Shown: in pieces, positions 17,593 through 26,223 of the stretch
Position numbering within the stretch: position 1 is the stretch's first letter
Layout of the letters: each line of letters opens with the position of its first letter
DNA from: Alphaproteobacteria bacterium
Lineage (GTDB): Bacteria > Pseudomonadota > Alphaproteobacteria > UBA8366 > Aestuariispiraceae
NCBI GenBank assembly: GCA_024743195.1
Contig: JANSXE010000006.1
Location: forward strand, 186,001 to 250,000
Length of the DNA: 64,000 nt
Reading direction: 5' to 3'
Translations under genes and position numbers: made by a program
The notes under the pieces: generated by a model
What the model was told of the DNA's origin: nothing
What the model saw: the letters and a program-made list of their open reading frames with translations, nothing else
The model's database searches: none

Positions 17593-18516
17593 ATGGCCGA
17601 TCGCGCCGCCGTGTCGCCGCCGCCCGCGCAGAACCGCTCGACCCGCCGGATCGGGCTGCTTTACGCGGCGCTCGCCGCGCTGTGCGCCAGCAGCGCCGGC
17701 CTCCTGCTGAGGCATGTCGAGGCCGCGGACGGCTGGACGCTCCTGTTCTATCGCTCCTTGGGCTTCGCCGGCGTGGTGCTGCTCTTCACGCTGGTCCAGC
17801 ACAGGCGCGGCGTGCTGCGGGCCTTCGTCGCTATCGGACGAACCGGCCTGCTCGCCGCGGTCTGCCTGGGCGGCGCCTTTATCGCCTTCATCTTCTCCAT
17901 GCTGCACACGACCGTCGCGAACGCGGTCGCCCTTCTCAGCGTGGCGCCGATGGTCGCGGGCCTGATCGGCTGGCTGCTGCTGCGCGAGCGGCCGCACGCG
18001 CTCAGTTGGACGGCGATGGCGCTGGCGGCGGCCGGCGTCGCGCTGACCGTCAGGGAGGGCCTCGCTCTGGGCGGGGGGGCGGGCATCCTGTTCGGCGCCG
18101 CCGCCTGTCTCGGCTTCGCCGGCGCGGTGGTCGCGCTGCGCGCGGGGCGCGACCGGGACATGATGCCGGCGATCGTCCTGTCCGGCGCCGTCGCCTTCGC
18201 GATCTGCCTCCCGGCGGTCGACACCGTCGTCATCGGCCGGAACGATCTGATGATCGCGCTCCTGCTCGGCTCGGTGCAGATCGGCGGGCAATACATCCTG
18301 ATCACGCTGGCCGCGCGCCGGATACCGGCGTCGGACATCGCCCTGATGATGATCCTGGAGGTGCTGCTCGCCCCGCTCTGGGTCTGGATCTTCGCGGGCG
18401 AGGCGATCGCCGCGCTCACCCTGGCCGGCGGCGGCGTGATCCTGATCGCGCTCGCGCTCAACGCCGTCGCGCCGCCCGCACAGTCCGCCCCGACGGCTAG
18501 CCGAGCCAGCGCTTGA
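17593..18516 (+). CDS. EamA/DMT superfamily transporter
   Basis: 307 residues, ten predicted helices in two EamA repeats (RIGLLYAALAALCASSAGLLLRHVEAADGWTLLFYRSLGFAGVVLL and GAAACLGFAGAVVALRAGRDRDMMPAIVLSGAVAF). Typical DMT exporters of amino acids or other metabolites are this size. Divergent from the XRE-cupin regulator that presumably controls it. The last 20 bases overlap the 3' end of the convergent aminotransferase gene. Confidence 0.87.
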   Translation: MADRAAVSPPPAQNRSTRRIGLLYAALAALCASSAGLLLRHVEAADGWTLLFYRSLGFAGVVLLFTLVQHRRGVLRAFVAIGRTGLLAAVCLGGAFIAFIFSMLHTTVANAVALLSVAPMVAGLIGWLLLRERPHALSWTAMALAAAGVALTVREGLALGGGAGILFGAAACLGFAGAVVALRAGRDRDMMPAIVLSGAVAFAICLPAVDTVVIGRNDLMIALLLGSVQIGGQYILITLAARRIPASDIALMMILEVLLAPLWVWIFAGEAIAALTLAGGGVILIALALNAVAPPAQSAPTASRASA

Positions 18517-19651
18517 GGGCGTCGGCCGCGGCGGCCACCTCCTCGCTGGTCCCGGCGTAGGAGAAGCGCATGGTGCGATGGCCGCGGGCCGGATCGAAGT
18601 CCAGCCCCGGCGTCGCGGCCGTCCCCGTCTCGCGCAACATGCGCGCGCAGAAGTCCTGGCTGTCGTTCGTCAGATGGCCGATGTCGGCGTAGAGATAGAA
18701 TGCGCCGTCGCCCGGCGCGATCTCGGTGAAGCCCGCCTTCGGCAGTTCCTCCAGAAGCAACGCGCGGTTCCGCCCATAGCGCGCGACGTTCGCCTGCAAT
18801 TCCTCATGGCAGTCGAAGGCGGCGACCGCGGCGTGCTGGCTCAGCGTCGGCGGCGAGATGAAGAGGTTCTGGGCCAAGCGCTCGACCGCGCCCATCAAGT
18901 CCTCCGGGACCACCATCCAACCGAGCCGCCAGCCGGTCATCGAGAAGTATTTGGAGAAGCTGTTGATCACCAGCGCGCGCTCGCTCAACCCGGCGGCGCT
19001 CGTCGCCGCGAAATCGTAGGTCACGCCGTGATAGATCTCGTCGGAGACGAGGCGGATCCCCTCCGCCTCGCAATAGGCGGCAAGCCGGCGCATCGCCGTC
19101 TCGTCGAGCATCGTCCCGGTCGGGTTGGAGGGGCTGGCGACGATCAACCCGTCGATCGGTCCGTCGGCGCGCGCAGCGTCGAGCAGTTCCGGCGTCGGCT
19201 GATAACGCTCCGCCGGGCCGGTCTCGATCTCCACCGGCTCGATCCCAAGCGTGCGCAGGATGTGCCGATAGCAGGGATAGCCGGGCGCCGCCAGCGCCAC
19301 CCGATCGCCCGGATCGAAAGCGGCGAGGAACCCCAGGATGAAGCCGCCGGAGGAGCCGGTGGTCACCACGACGCGCTCCGCCGAAACGGCCACGTCATGG
19401 ACGTCCCGATAGTGGCGGGCGATCGCCTCGCGCAGCGCGGGGACGCCGAGCGCGACCGTGTAGCCGATCCGCTCCGAATCCAGCGCGCGGTGCGCCGCCT
19501 CGATGACGCCGCGGGGGGCGCCGGTCCCCGGCTGTCCGACCTCCAGGTGGTAGACCGCCTCGCCCGACGCCGCGCGTTCGGCGGCCGCGCGCATCACCTC
19601 CATCACGATGAAGGGGGGGATGGAGCCGCGGCTCCCGACCTTGAGCGCCAT
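18497..19651 (-). CDS. Class I/II PLP-dependent aminotransferase
   Basis: 384 residues with the full fold-type I set: SPSNPTGT (substrate and cofactor contact), SDEIYHGVTY (Asp/Tyr binding the pyridine ring), SFSKYFSMTGWRLGW (catalytic Lys) and the C-terminal MRFSYAG Arg. An AGGATC box precedes the ATG. It belongs to the aspartate/aromatic/alanine aminotransferase group. The specific substrate is not determinable. Its 3' end overlaps the DMT transporter gene tail to tail. Confidence 0.9.
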   Translation of the reverse strand: MALKVGSRGSIPPFIVMEVMRAAAERAASGEAVYHLEVGQPGTGAPRGVIEAAHRALDSERIGYTVALGVPALREAIARHYRDVHDVAVSAERVVVTTGSSGGFILGFLAAFDPGDRVALAAPGYPCYRHILRTLGIEPVEIETGPAERYQPTPELLDAARADGPIDGLIVASPSNPTGTMLDETAMRRLAAYCEAEGIRLVSDEIYHGVTYDFAATSAAGLSERALVINSFSKYFSMTGWRLGWMVVPEDLMGAVERLAQNLFISPPTLSQHAAVAAFDCHEELQANVARYGRNRALLLEELPKAGFTEIAPGDGAFYLYADIGHLTNDSQDFCARMLRETGTAATPGLDFDPARGHRTMRFSYAGTSEEVAAAADALKRWLG

Positions 19652-19728
19652 GATCCTCGCCTTTCTCTTCCGCCGAGCCGAGCCGAGCCAACCCGCCGCG
19701 AAGCCGCGTCCGAGGCGGCGCGCCGCCC

Positions 19729-21351
19729 CTAACGCTGGGGCGCGCTGACCGCCAGCCCGAAGCCGCGCGGATCGTTGGCGACCGCGCAGACGCCCTCAAG
19801 CCTCGGGTCGGGCAGGCCGAACGGACAATGCACCACCGCGCCGCGACCCGGCCAGTCGGTCTGCTGCACCTCGTGACCGCTCAACCGCAGGGCTTCAGCC
19901 TCCGCCGTCGCGCCCGATTCCACCACGGCCACCGTCGGTTGATCGAAGCCCAGTACGCGCTTCGCCGCCATCGCCTCGCGCGGCTCCATGCCGCGCAGCA
20001 GAACGTCCGCGGTCAGTTGCGTCGCCGTCGCCTGCGAGAAGGCGCCGCCGCTCGCCGCGACGCCGAATTCGAAGGCGAGCGATGCGGCGTCGATCGCAAT
20101 CGCCGGACCCAGCGACAAAGGGTTGCGCCCGCGGCCCGTCGGCGCGGCGGCCGGTATGATCCCCGTTCCGGGCGCCATCCGGCCGATCCCGAACGGATAG
20201 TAGCCGGTCAGTTCGCAGGCCACCGCCATGCCGTCCCGGTCAACCGCCACGAAGCCGGTCCCGGCAGGCGCCTCCACGAGATCGCCGCCCTCGGACCCTC
20301 GGAGACTGGAGGCGTCGATCGGGCTGTATCCGTCGATCAGGCGCTCGACGCGCGCCTCGGAGACGAGCGACAGGTTGTCCGGCGTCGCGAACAGATCGCC
20401 GCCGAGCCACTTGCGCCGATCGGACAGCGCCCGCTTCGAGACCTCGACCAGCAGATGCGGGCGCTCGGCGTCGCTCGCCTCCGCATAGCGCTCGTCCTCA
20501 AGCAGCATCGCGAAGGACTGGGCGATGACGGGGCCGGCCTGGGCCGGCGGCGGCGCGACATGCAGTTCGCGCGATCCGAAGGGGATCAACAGCGTGGTGC
20601 GCCATTCCGGGATGTAGGATCGCAGATCCTCGCGGGTCAGCGCGCCGCCGGCCGCCCGATAGGCCTCCACCAGCCGGTCGGCGAAGGGCCCGGCGTAGAG
20701 AACGCCGCCGCCCTGACTGCGGATGCGGCTCAGCACGCCCCCCAGATCGACCTGTTGCAGCGGATCGCCTTCCCGCAGCGGCCGGCCGTCCGGGCGCAGA
20801 AACAGCCCGCGCAAGGAGGGATCGGCGAACAGCGCGCCGGCGGCCGGCGCCAGTTCCGTCGCGAAGGCCCGGCTCGTGCGATGGCCGAGACGGGCCATCT
20901 GCTCGGCCGGCGCGACCACGAGACGCCAATCGAGCCGCCCGTAGCGCGCATGCAGCGCCACCATGCCGCGCGTCAAGGTGGGAATAGCGGTGGGTCGGTC
21001 ACCGGCGGGGCCGGTCGCCGGGCGGGGGACGAAGTCGAGCGCCTCCGTCACGCCCAGCGTCGCATCGTGCACGACGCACGCCCCGCCGCCGCCGAGCGTC
21101 ACGGACGAGGGATAGCTCACCGTCAGGGCGAACCCCATGGCGACGGCCGCGTCCGCAGCGCTGCCGCCGGCTGTCAGCACGTCGCGCCCGACCAGCGCCG
21201 CATTCGGCTCGTCCACCGCTAGGCCGCCGTAGAAGCCCTGGATGTAGCCCACCTCGCCCAGGCGGCTTTCCGCGTCCTCGCCCCCGGCGCAGGCCGCGAG
21301 CGGAAGGGCGGCGACGAGGGCGACGGCCGCGCGGCGCCAGAATGCGGCCAT
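19729..21351 (-). CDS. Gamma-glutamyltransferase-like lipoprotein with altered active site
   Basis: 540 residues from the ATG at 21351 (a GTG at 21405 is also in frame). The signal ends in lipobox LAAC. The Ntn-hydrolase fold of GGT is recognisable (GRDVLTAGGSAADAAVAMGFALTVSYPSSVTLGGGG). Three catalytic features differ from active GGTs. The nucleophile position (TTHF/TTSF in homologues) reads GTGF, Gly364-Thr365. The glutamate-binding RE motif reads DFVPRPATGP. The PLSSM oxyanion motif reads NPLSLG. Thr365 could serve if maturation shifts by one residue. Otherwise this is a pseudoenzyme. Divergent from the M48 protease gene. Confidence 0.8.
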   Translation of the reverse strand: MAAFWRRAAVALVAALPLAACAGGEDAESRLGEVGYIQGFYGGLAVDEPNAALVGRDVLTAGGSAADAAVAMGFALTVSYPSSVTLGGGGACVVHDATLGVTEALDFVPRPATGPAGDRPTAIPTLTRGMVALHARYGRLDWRLVVAPAEQMARLGHRTSRAFATELAPAAGALFADPSLRGLFLRPDGRPLREGDPLQQVDLGGVLSRIRSQGGGVLYAGPFADRLVEAYRAAGGALTREDLRSYIPEWRTTLLIPFGSRELHVAPPPAQAGPVIAQSFAMLLEDERYAEASDAERPHLLVEVSKRALSDRRKWLGGDLFATPDNLSLVSEARVERLIDGYSPIDASSLRGSEGGDLVEAPAGTGFVAVDRDGMAVACELTGYYPFGIGRMAPGTGIIPAAAPTGRGRNPLSLGPAIAIDAASLAFEFGVAASGGAFSQATATQLTADVLLRGMEPREAMAAKRVLGFDQPTVAVVESGATAEAEALRLSGHEVQQTDWPGRGAVVHCPFGLPDPRLEGVCAVANDPRGFGLAVSAPQR

Positions 21352-21431
21352 TTCGCGGCGCGGTTTGCGGCGGTGGGGAGAAGGCACTAGATTAGCCTCG
21401 CGCACTTGAAGGCATCGGACTGATACGGGTC

Positions 21432-22859
21432 ATGCGCTTTTCTACCCTTTGGACGGGCACAGTCAATCGGGCGCGGACGCGCCGATCGCCGCAGCGCGTC
21501 CGGGGACGCCGGCGGATCGTCGCCGCCGTGTTCGCGTTCGCGGCGCTGTGCGCGCCCCTGGTCGAGGCGGCGGCGCAAGGGCGCGAAATCCGGTTCGTGC
21601 GCGACACCGAAATCGAAAACACGATGCGGGTCTATCTCGCCCCGATCTTCGAGGCGGCGGGGCTCGACGCGGCGTCGGTGCGCATCCAGCTCGTCCAGGA
21701 CGACGCGATCAACGCTTTCGTCGCGGGCGGCATGAACATCTTCATTCACACCGGCCTTCTGATGCAGGCCGACGACCCGGGCGAGGTGATCGGCGTCCTG
21801 GCCCACGAGGTCGGGCATATCAGCGGCGGCCATTTGGCGCGCTTCCGACAAAACCTCGAGAACGCGCAGATGCAAGGCCTCGCCGCGATGATCCTGGGCG
21901 GCGCGGCGGCCATCGCGGCGGGCGAGCCGAGCGGCGTCGGCGCGGCGGTCTCGCTGGGCGATCAGGTCGGGCGGCGTTCGCTCTTGAGCTATACCCGGGA
22001 CATGGAGCAGGCGGCCGACCAGGCGGCCATGGATTTCCTGCGCGCCTCCGGCTTCAGCCCGCAGGGCTATAAGGAGATCCTGCTCAAACTGCAGCGCCGG
22101 GCGCGGCTCTACAGCGCCTCCGCCAATCCCTACGAGCAAACCCATCCGGTGACCGAGGACCGCATCGCCTTCGTCGTCAACCAGCTCGAAACCTGGCCCG
22201 ACCCGGACGCGCAGACGCCGCAGCATCTGGTCGATCTGCATGAGCGGACGCGGGCCAAGCTCGCCGGCTACGTGCAGGAGCCCGCGCGCACGCTGGAGGA
22301 CTATCCGCCCGGCGCGACAAGCCTTCCGGCCCGCTACGCCCGGGCGATCGCCAAAATGCGGGCGTACCGCACGGAGGAGGCGCTGGCTCTGGTCGACGCG
22401 CTGATCCGCGACTACCCGAAAGACCCGTTCTTCCAGGAACTCAAAGGCGACGTGCTCTTCAACGCCGGCCAGGTCAAGGCGGCGATCGAGCCGTTCGAGC
22501 GGGCGGTGGAGATGCTGCCCTGGGCGGCGTTGATCCGAATCCAGCTCGCCCGCGCGATGTTGGAAGTGAACGAGAGCGGGTACGAGCAACGCGCGCTCGA
22601 CCATCTCATCCAGGCGCGGCGCTACGAGCCGGATTCGGGCGAGCTCTGGCGGCTCACCGCCGCAGCCTTCGACCGCCTGGGCGAGCCGGGCCAGGTGGCG
22701 TTGGCGCAGGCCGAGCGCTCCTTCCGCGGCGGCCGAAACAACGAGGCCAAGGCCCACGCCGACCGGGCGATGCGCGCCCTGCCCGAAGGCTCGGCCGGCT
22801 GGCTGCGCGCGCAGGACATCGCGCTGCAGGTCGAGGAACGCCAGCGGCGCGACCAATAG
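21432..22859 (+). CDS. M48 family metalloprotease with TPR domain (BepA-like)
   Basis: 475 residues: a signal peptide (IVAAVFAFAALCAPLVEAAAQG), then a zinc protease domain with HEVGHISGGH and the third ligand region DMEQAADQAAMDF, then a TPR-rich C-terminal half (EALALVDALIRDYPKDPFFQELKGDVLFNAGQ...). This layout matches BepA, a periplasmic protease and chaperone that clears stalled outer-membrane proteins. It is followed by a DsbA-like gene, which fits a periplasmic quality-control pair. Confidence 0.9.
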   Translation: MRFSTLWTGTVNRARTRRSPQRVRGRRRIVAAVFAFAALCAPLVEAAAQGREIRFVRDTEIENTMRVYLAPIFEAAGLDAASVRIQLVQDDAINAFVAGGMNIFIHTGLLMQADDPGEVIGVLAHEVGHISGGHLARFRQNLENAQMQGLAAMILGGAAAIAAGEPSGVGAAVSLGDQVGRRSLLSYTRDMEQAADQAAMDFLRASGFSPQGYKEILLKLQRRARLYSASANPYEQTHPVTEDRIAFVVNQLETWPDPDAQTPQHLVDLHERTRAKLAGYVQEPARTLEDYPPGATSLPARYARAIAKMRAYRTEEALALVDALIRDYPKDPFFQELKGDVLFNAGQVKAAIEPFERAVEMLPWAALIRIQLARAMLEVNESGYEQRALDHLIQARRYEPDSGELWRLTAAAFDRLGEPGQVALAQAERSFRGGRNNEAKAHADRAMRALPEGSAGWLRAQDIALQVEERQRRDQ

Positions 22860-22989
22860 GCGTCTTCAAAGGCGCGTGAGGAGCGTCGCGTGCGACAATC
22901 CCGGTCTTGGAGTCGCCGCGCCCGCGGCCTACGGTGCCCGACGCCCGCGCGTTGACCGAGCCAAACCGACGACTGAGGAGGTTCCGCCC

Positions 22990-23796
22990 ATGCCCGCCGT
23001 CCGCCCCACCGCCACCCTTTGGGCCCGATCGGCGCGCGCGCTCGTCGCGGGCATGGCCCTGCTGGCCGCCTTCGCCGCCGCCCCGTCCGCGGCGCAGGAC
23101 GCGACGTCGATGACCGCCGATGAGCGCGCCGAGATCGAGCGCCTCGTGCGCGACTACATCCTGAACAATCCCGAGATCATCCTGGAGGCCGTCAATCGTC
23201 TGCAGGCGCGGCAGGAGGCGGAGCAGCAGGCGCGCACCCGGACCGCGCTGACAGAGCGCGCCGACGACCTCTTCAACGATCCGCGCGCGCCGGCGCACGG
23301 CCCGGCCGACGCGCCCGTGACGCTGGTCGAGTTCTTCGACTACCAGTGCGGCTACTGCAAGCGCATCCTGCCCGCGATGATGAAGCTCGCCGAGGAGCAG
23401 GAGGACCTGCGCATCGTCTTCATCGAGCTTCCGATCCTGGGTCCGCTCTCGGAAGTCGCGGCCAAGGCGGCGCTGGCCGCGGAGAAGCAGGGCGGCTATA
23501 TGGCCTATCATCAGGCGATCATGGGCCTGCGCGGGCGCCTGACCGAGCAGCGCCTCTACGACGAGGCCGCGGCGCTGGGCCTCGATGTCGAGCGCCTGAA
23601 GCAGGATATGGAGGATCCGGCGATCCTCGCCTACATCAACGACAACCGCGCGCTCGCCCAGGCCGTCGGCGTCACGGGCACGCCGGCCCTGGTGATCGGA
23701 GAGACGCTGGTGCCCGGCGCCATCAGCTACGAGCAGATGGTGCAACTGGTCGAGACCGAGCGCGCGCGGCAGGCCGAGCGCGAGAAGGAAGGCTGA
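22990..23796 (+). CDS. DsbA-family thiol:disulfide protein
   Basis: 268 residues. AGGAGG stands at ideal distance before the ATG at 22990. Signal peptide (ALVAGMALLAAFAAAPSAAQ), an N-terminal helical segment (ERLVRDYILNNPEIILEAVNRLQAR), then the thioredoxin-fold domain with active site CGYC (FFDYQCGYCKRILP) and cis-Pro loop GVTGTPALVI. Homologues such as ScsC/Com1-like proteins act as periplasmic oxidants or disulfide isomerases. It lies between the M48 protease and sfsA on the same strand. Confidence 0.9.
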   Translation: MPAVRPTATLWARSARALVAGMALLAAFAAAPSAAQDATSMTADERAEIERLVRDYILNNPEIILEAVNRLQARQEAEQQARTRTALTERADDLFNDPRAPAHGPADAPVTLVEFFDYQCGYCKRILPAMMKLAEEQEDLRIVFIELPILGPLSEVAAKAALAAEKQGGYMAYHQAIMGLRGRLTEQRLYDEAAALGLDVERLKQDMEDPAILAYINDNRALAQAVGVTGTPALVIGETLVPGAISYEQMVQLVETERARQAEREKEG

Positions 23797-23806
23797 GCGC
23801 CGGCCG

Positions 23807-24529
23807 ATGCGCTACGCCGAGCCGCTGGTCGAAGGCCGGCTGATCAGGCGCTACAAGCGCTTCCTCGCCGACGTGGATTTGGCCGGCGAGGTCGTGACGG
23901 CGCACTGCGGCAACCCGGGCTCGATGATGGGGCTGGCGGCGGCCGGCAGCCCGGTCTGGCTCTCCCGCAACGGCAATCCGAAGGCGAAGCTCGACTGGCG
24001 CTGGGAGATCGCGACCCAGGCCGTCGACGGCGCGGCGCAGACGGTCGGGATCAACACCGGCCTCGCCAACCGGCTGGCGGAGGAGGCCGTCGCCGCCGGC
24101 CGCATCGCGCCGCTTGCCGGCTATGAGACGCTTCGGCGCGAGGTGAAGTACGGCCAATCCAGCCGGATCGACCTCTTGCTTGAGGATCCGGAGCGTCCCC
24201 CCTGCTATGTCGAGGTGAAGAGCGTCACCCTGCGTCGCCCCGAAGGCCGCGCTGCGGGCGCAGCCGAGTTCCCGGATGCGGTGACGGCGCGGGGCGCCAA
24301 GCATCTGGCCGAACTGTCGGATATGGCGGACGCTGGCGCGCGCGCGGTGATGCTATATCTTGTTCAGCGCGCCGACTGCACCCATCTCCGCATCGCCGAC
24401 GACATCGACCCGGCCTACGCCGCGGCGCTGAAGCGCGCGCGAGAGGCGGGCGTCGAGACCCTGTGTTACGATTGTGTTGTGACGCCTGACGGCATAGAAC
24501 TGCGCGACGCGCTGCCCATGGCCGTGTGA
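23807..24529 (+). CDS. sfsA: SfsA (sugar fermentation stimulation protein homologue)
   Basis: 240 residues with the SfsA family signatures LVEGRLIRRYKRFLADVDL, AHCGNPGSMMGL, INTGLANRL, YGQSSRIDLLL and YVEVKSVTL. The family has an OB-like N-terminal region and a nuclease-like C-terminal fold with an E-x-K core (EVKSVTL) and is reported to bind DNA. In alphaproteobacteria it is usually found next to map, as here (map starts 53 bases on). Starts 11 bases after the DsbA-like gene. Confidence 0.93.
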   Translation: MRYAEPLVEGRLIRRYKRFLADVDLAGEVVTAHCGNPGSMMGLAAAGSPVWLSRNGNPKAKLDWRWEIATQAVDGAAQTVGINTGLANRLAEEAVAAGRIAPLAGYETLRREVKYGQSSRIDLLLEDPERPPCYVEVKSVTLRRPEGRAAGAAEFPDAVTARGAKHLAELSDMADAGARAVMLYLVQRADCTHLRIADDIDPAYAAALKRAREAGVETLCYDCVVTPDGIELRDALPMAV

Positions 24530-24581
24530 CCCGACGGCGAACTGGCGCGAAGGCGGGATAGGGCGAAGCCGGAACCGGTCG

Positions 24582-25397
24582 ATGAACAAGATCTACAACA
24601 GCGAAGCGGGCCGCATCAAACTGCACGGCCCCAGCGAGTTCGAGGCGATGCGCCGCGCCGGCCGACTGGCCGCGCAGGTGCTCGACTTCATCACCGAGCA
24701 TGTGACCCCCGGCGTTACGACGGGCGAGCTCGACCGGCTGTGCCACGACTACATCACCGCGGCCGGCGCGACGCCGGCGCCGCTGAACTATCGCGGCTTC
24801 CCGCGCTCGATCTGCACCAGCATCAACCACGTCGTCTGTCACGGCATCCCGGACGATTCGAAGAAGCTGAAGGACGGCGACGTCGTGAACATCGACGTGA
24901 CCGTCATCCTGGACGGTTGGCACGGCGACACCAGCCGCATGTTCTTCGTCGGCGAGAAGGTTCCGGTGAAGGCGCGCAATCTGGTGCGCGTCACCTACGA
25001 ATGCATGATGAAGGGGATCGAGGCTGTCCGGCCCGGGGCGACGCTGGGCGACATCGGCGCCGCGATCCAGGCGCACGCGGAGGCGCACCGCTTTTCCGTC
25101 GTGCGCGACTTCTGCGGCCACGGCATCGGCCGGGTCTTCCACGATGCGCCCAGCGTGCTGCACTACGGCGCCGCCGGCGAAGGGCTGGCGTTGAAGGAAG
25201 GCATGTTCTTCACCGTCGAGCCGATGATCAACGCCGGCAAGTATCCGGTGAAGATCCTGGGCGACGGCTGGACCGCGGTGACGAAGGACAAGTCGCTTTC
25301 CGCCCAGTTCGAGCACACGATCGGCGTCACCGCCGACGGCGCCGAGATCTTCACCCTCTCCCCCAAAGGCTGGCTGCAGCCGCCCTACGCCGCCTGA
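24582..25397 (+). CDS. map: Type I methionine aminopeptidase
   Basis: 271 residues. Removes the N-terminal Met from new proteins. The dimetal ligands are visible in [19 protein letters not shown] (two Asp), [12 protein letters not shown] (His), FTVEPMIN (Glu) and QFEHTIGVT (Glu). HVVCHGIP carries the conserved substrate His. The N-terminal zinc-finger extension of eukaryotic MetAPs is absent. Followed by radC after 26 bases, an order common in alphaproteobacteria. Confidence 0.97.
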   Translation: MNKIYNSEAGRIKLHGPSEFEAMRRAGRLAAQVLDFITEHVTPGVTTGELDRLCHDYITAAGATPAPLNYRGFPRSICTSINHVVCHGIPDDSKKLKDGDVVNIDVTVILDGWHGDTSRMFFVGEKVPVKARNLVRVTYECMMKGIEAVRPGATLGDIGAAIQAHAEAHRFSVVRDFCGHGIGRVFHDAPSVLHYGAAGEGLALKEGMFFTVEPMINAGKYPVKILGDGWTAVTKDKSLSAQFEHTIGVTADGAEIFTLSPKGWLQPPYAA

Positions 25398-25423
25398 GCG
25401 CGGAGTCGAGTCCGAGGCGCGCG

Positions 25424-26131
25424 ATGGCAGACGACGCCCCTGGAACACAGAAATCCGCCGCGCCGCACTACCATGAGCATAGGCGGCGCCTCAGAGCGCG
25501 CTTTCTGGTGGACATGGGCGCCAGCATGGCGGACTACGAACTGCTCGAACTCCTGCTCTGCGGCGTCATTCCGCGCCGGGACGTGAAGCCGATCGCCAAG
25601 GCGTTGCTGCAGCGCTTCGGCGCCTACGGCGACGTGATCGCCGCCGACCCGAAGGCGCTGGCGAAAGTCCCCGGCATGGGCGAGGCGGCGGCGATCCAGC
25701 TCAAAGCCGTGCACCAGGCGGCCGTACGGCTGCTCAAGCACGAGTTGGAGGAAGGGCACGTGCTGTCTTCCTGGGACGCGGTCGTCGACTATTGCCGCGC
25801 GGCCATGAGCCGGGAGACGCGCGAGCAGTTCCGCCTTCTCTTCCTCAACAACCGCAACCGGCTGATCGCGGACGAGGTGCAGCAGACCGGCACCGTCGAC
25901 CATACACCGGTCTATCCGCGCGAGGTGGTCCGCCGCGCCCTGGAACTGGGGGCGAGCGCGGTCATCATGGTGCACAACCACCCGTCGGGCGACCCCACGC
26001 CGTCCAACGCCGACATCGCCATGACGAAGGCCGTGGCGGAGGCGCTCGGCAAGATCGAGATCAGGCTGCACGACCACATCGTCATCGGGCGGCGCGACTG
26101 CGTCAGCCTGCGCGCCGACGGCCTGATTTAG
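25424..26131 (+). CDS. radC: RadC family JAB-domain protein
   Basis: 235 residues from the ATG at 25424. N-terminal helix-hairpin-helix-like region ([37 protein letters not shown] ... [15 protein letters not shown]), then the JAMM/MPN metal motif [14 protein letters not shown]. Despite the historical name, a DNA-repair role is doubtful and the biochemical activity is unsettled. Same strand as map. Confidence 0.93.
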   Translation: MADDAPGTQKSAAPHYHEHRRRLRARFLVDMGASMADYELLELLLCGVIPRRDVKPIAKALLQRFGAYGDVIAADPKALAKVPGMGEAAAIQLKAVHQAAVRLLKHELEEGHVLSSWDAVVDYCRAAMSRETREQFRLLFLNNRNRLIADEVQQTGTVDHTPVYPREVVRRALELGASAVIMVHNHPSGDPTPSNADIAMTKAVAEALGKIEIRLHDHIVIGRRDCVSLRADGLI

Positions 26132-26223
26132 CTTTCTCGGTTTTCACGAGATTTTCAACACTATCCCGCGAAACGGGTGTATGCTTCCTTTCCAACTTAA
26201 CGTTGCGTGGGGAGACATGCATC

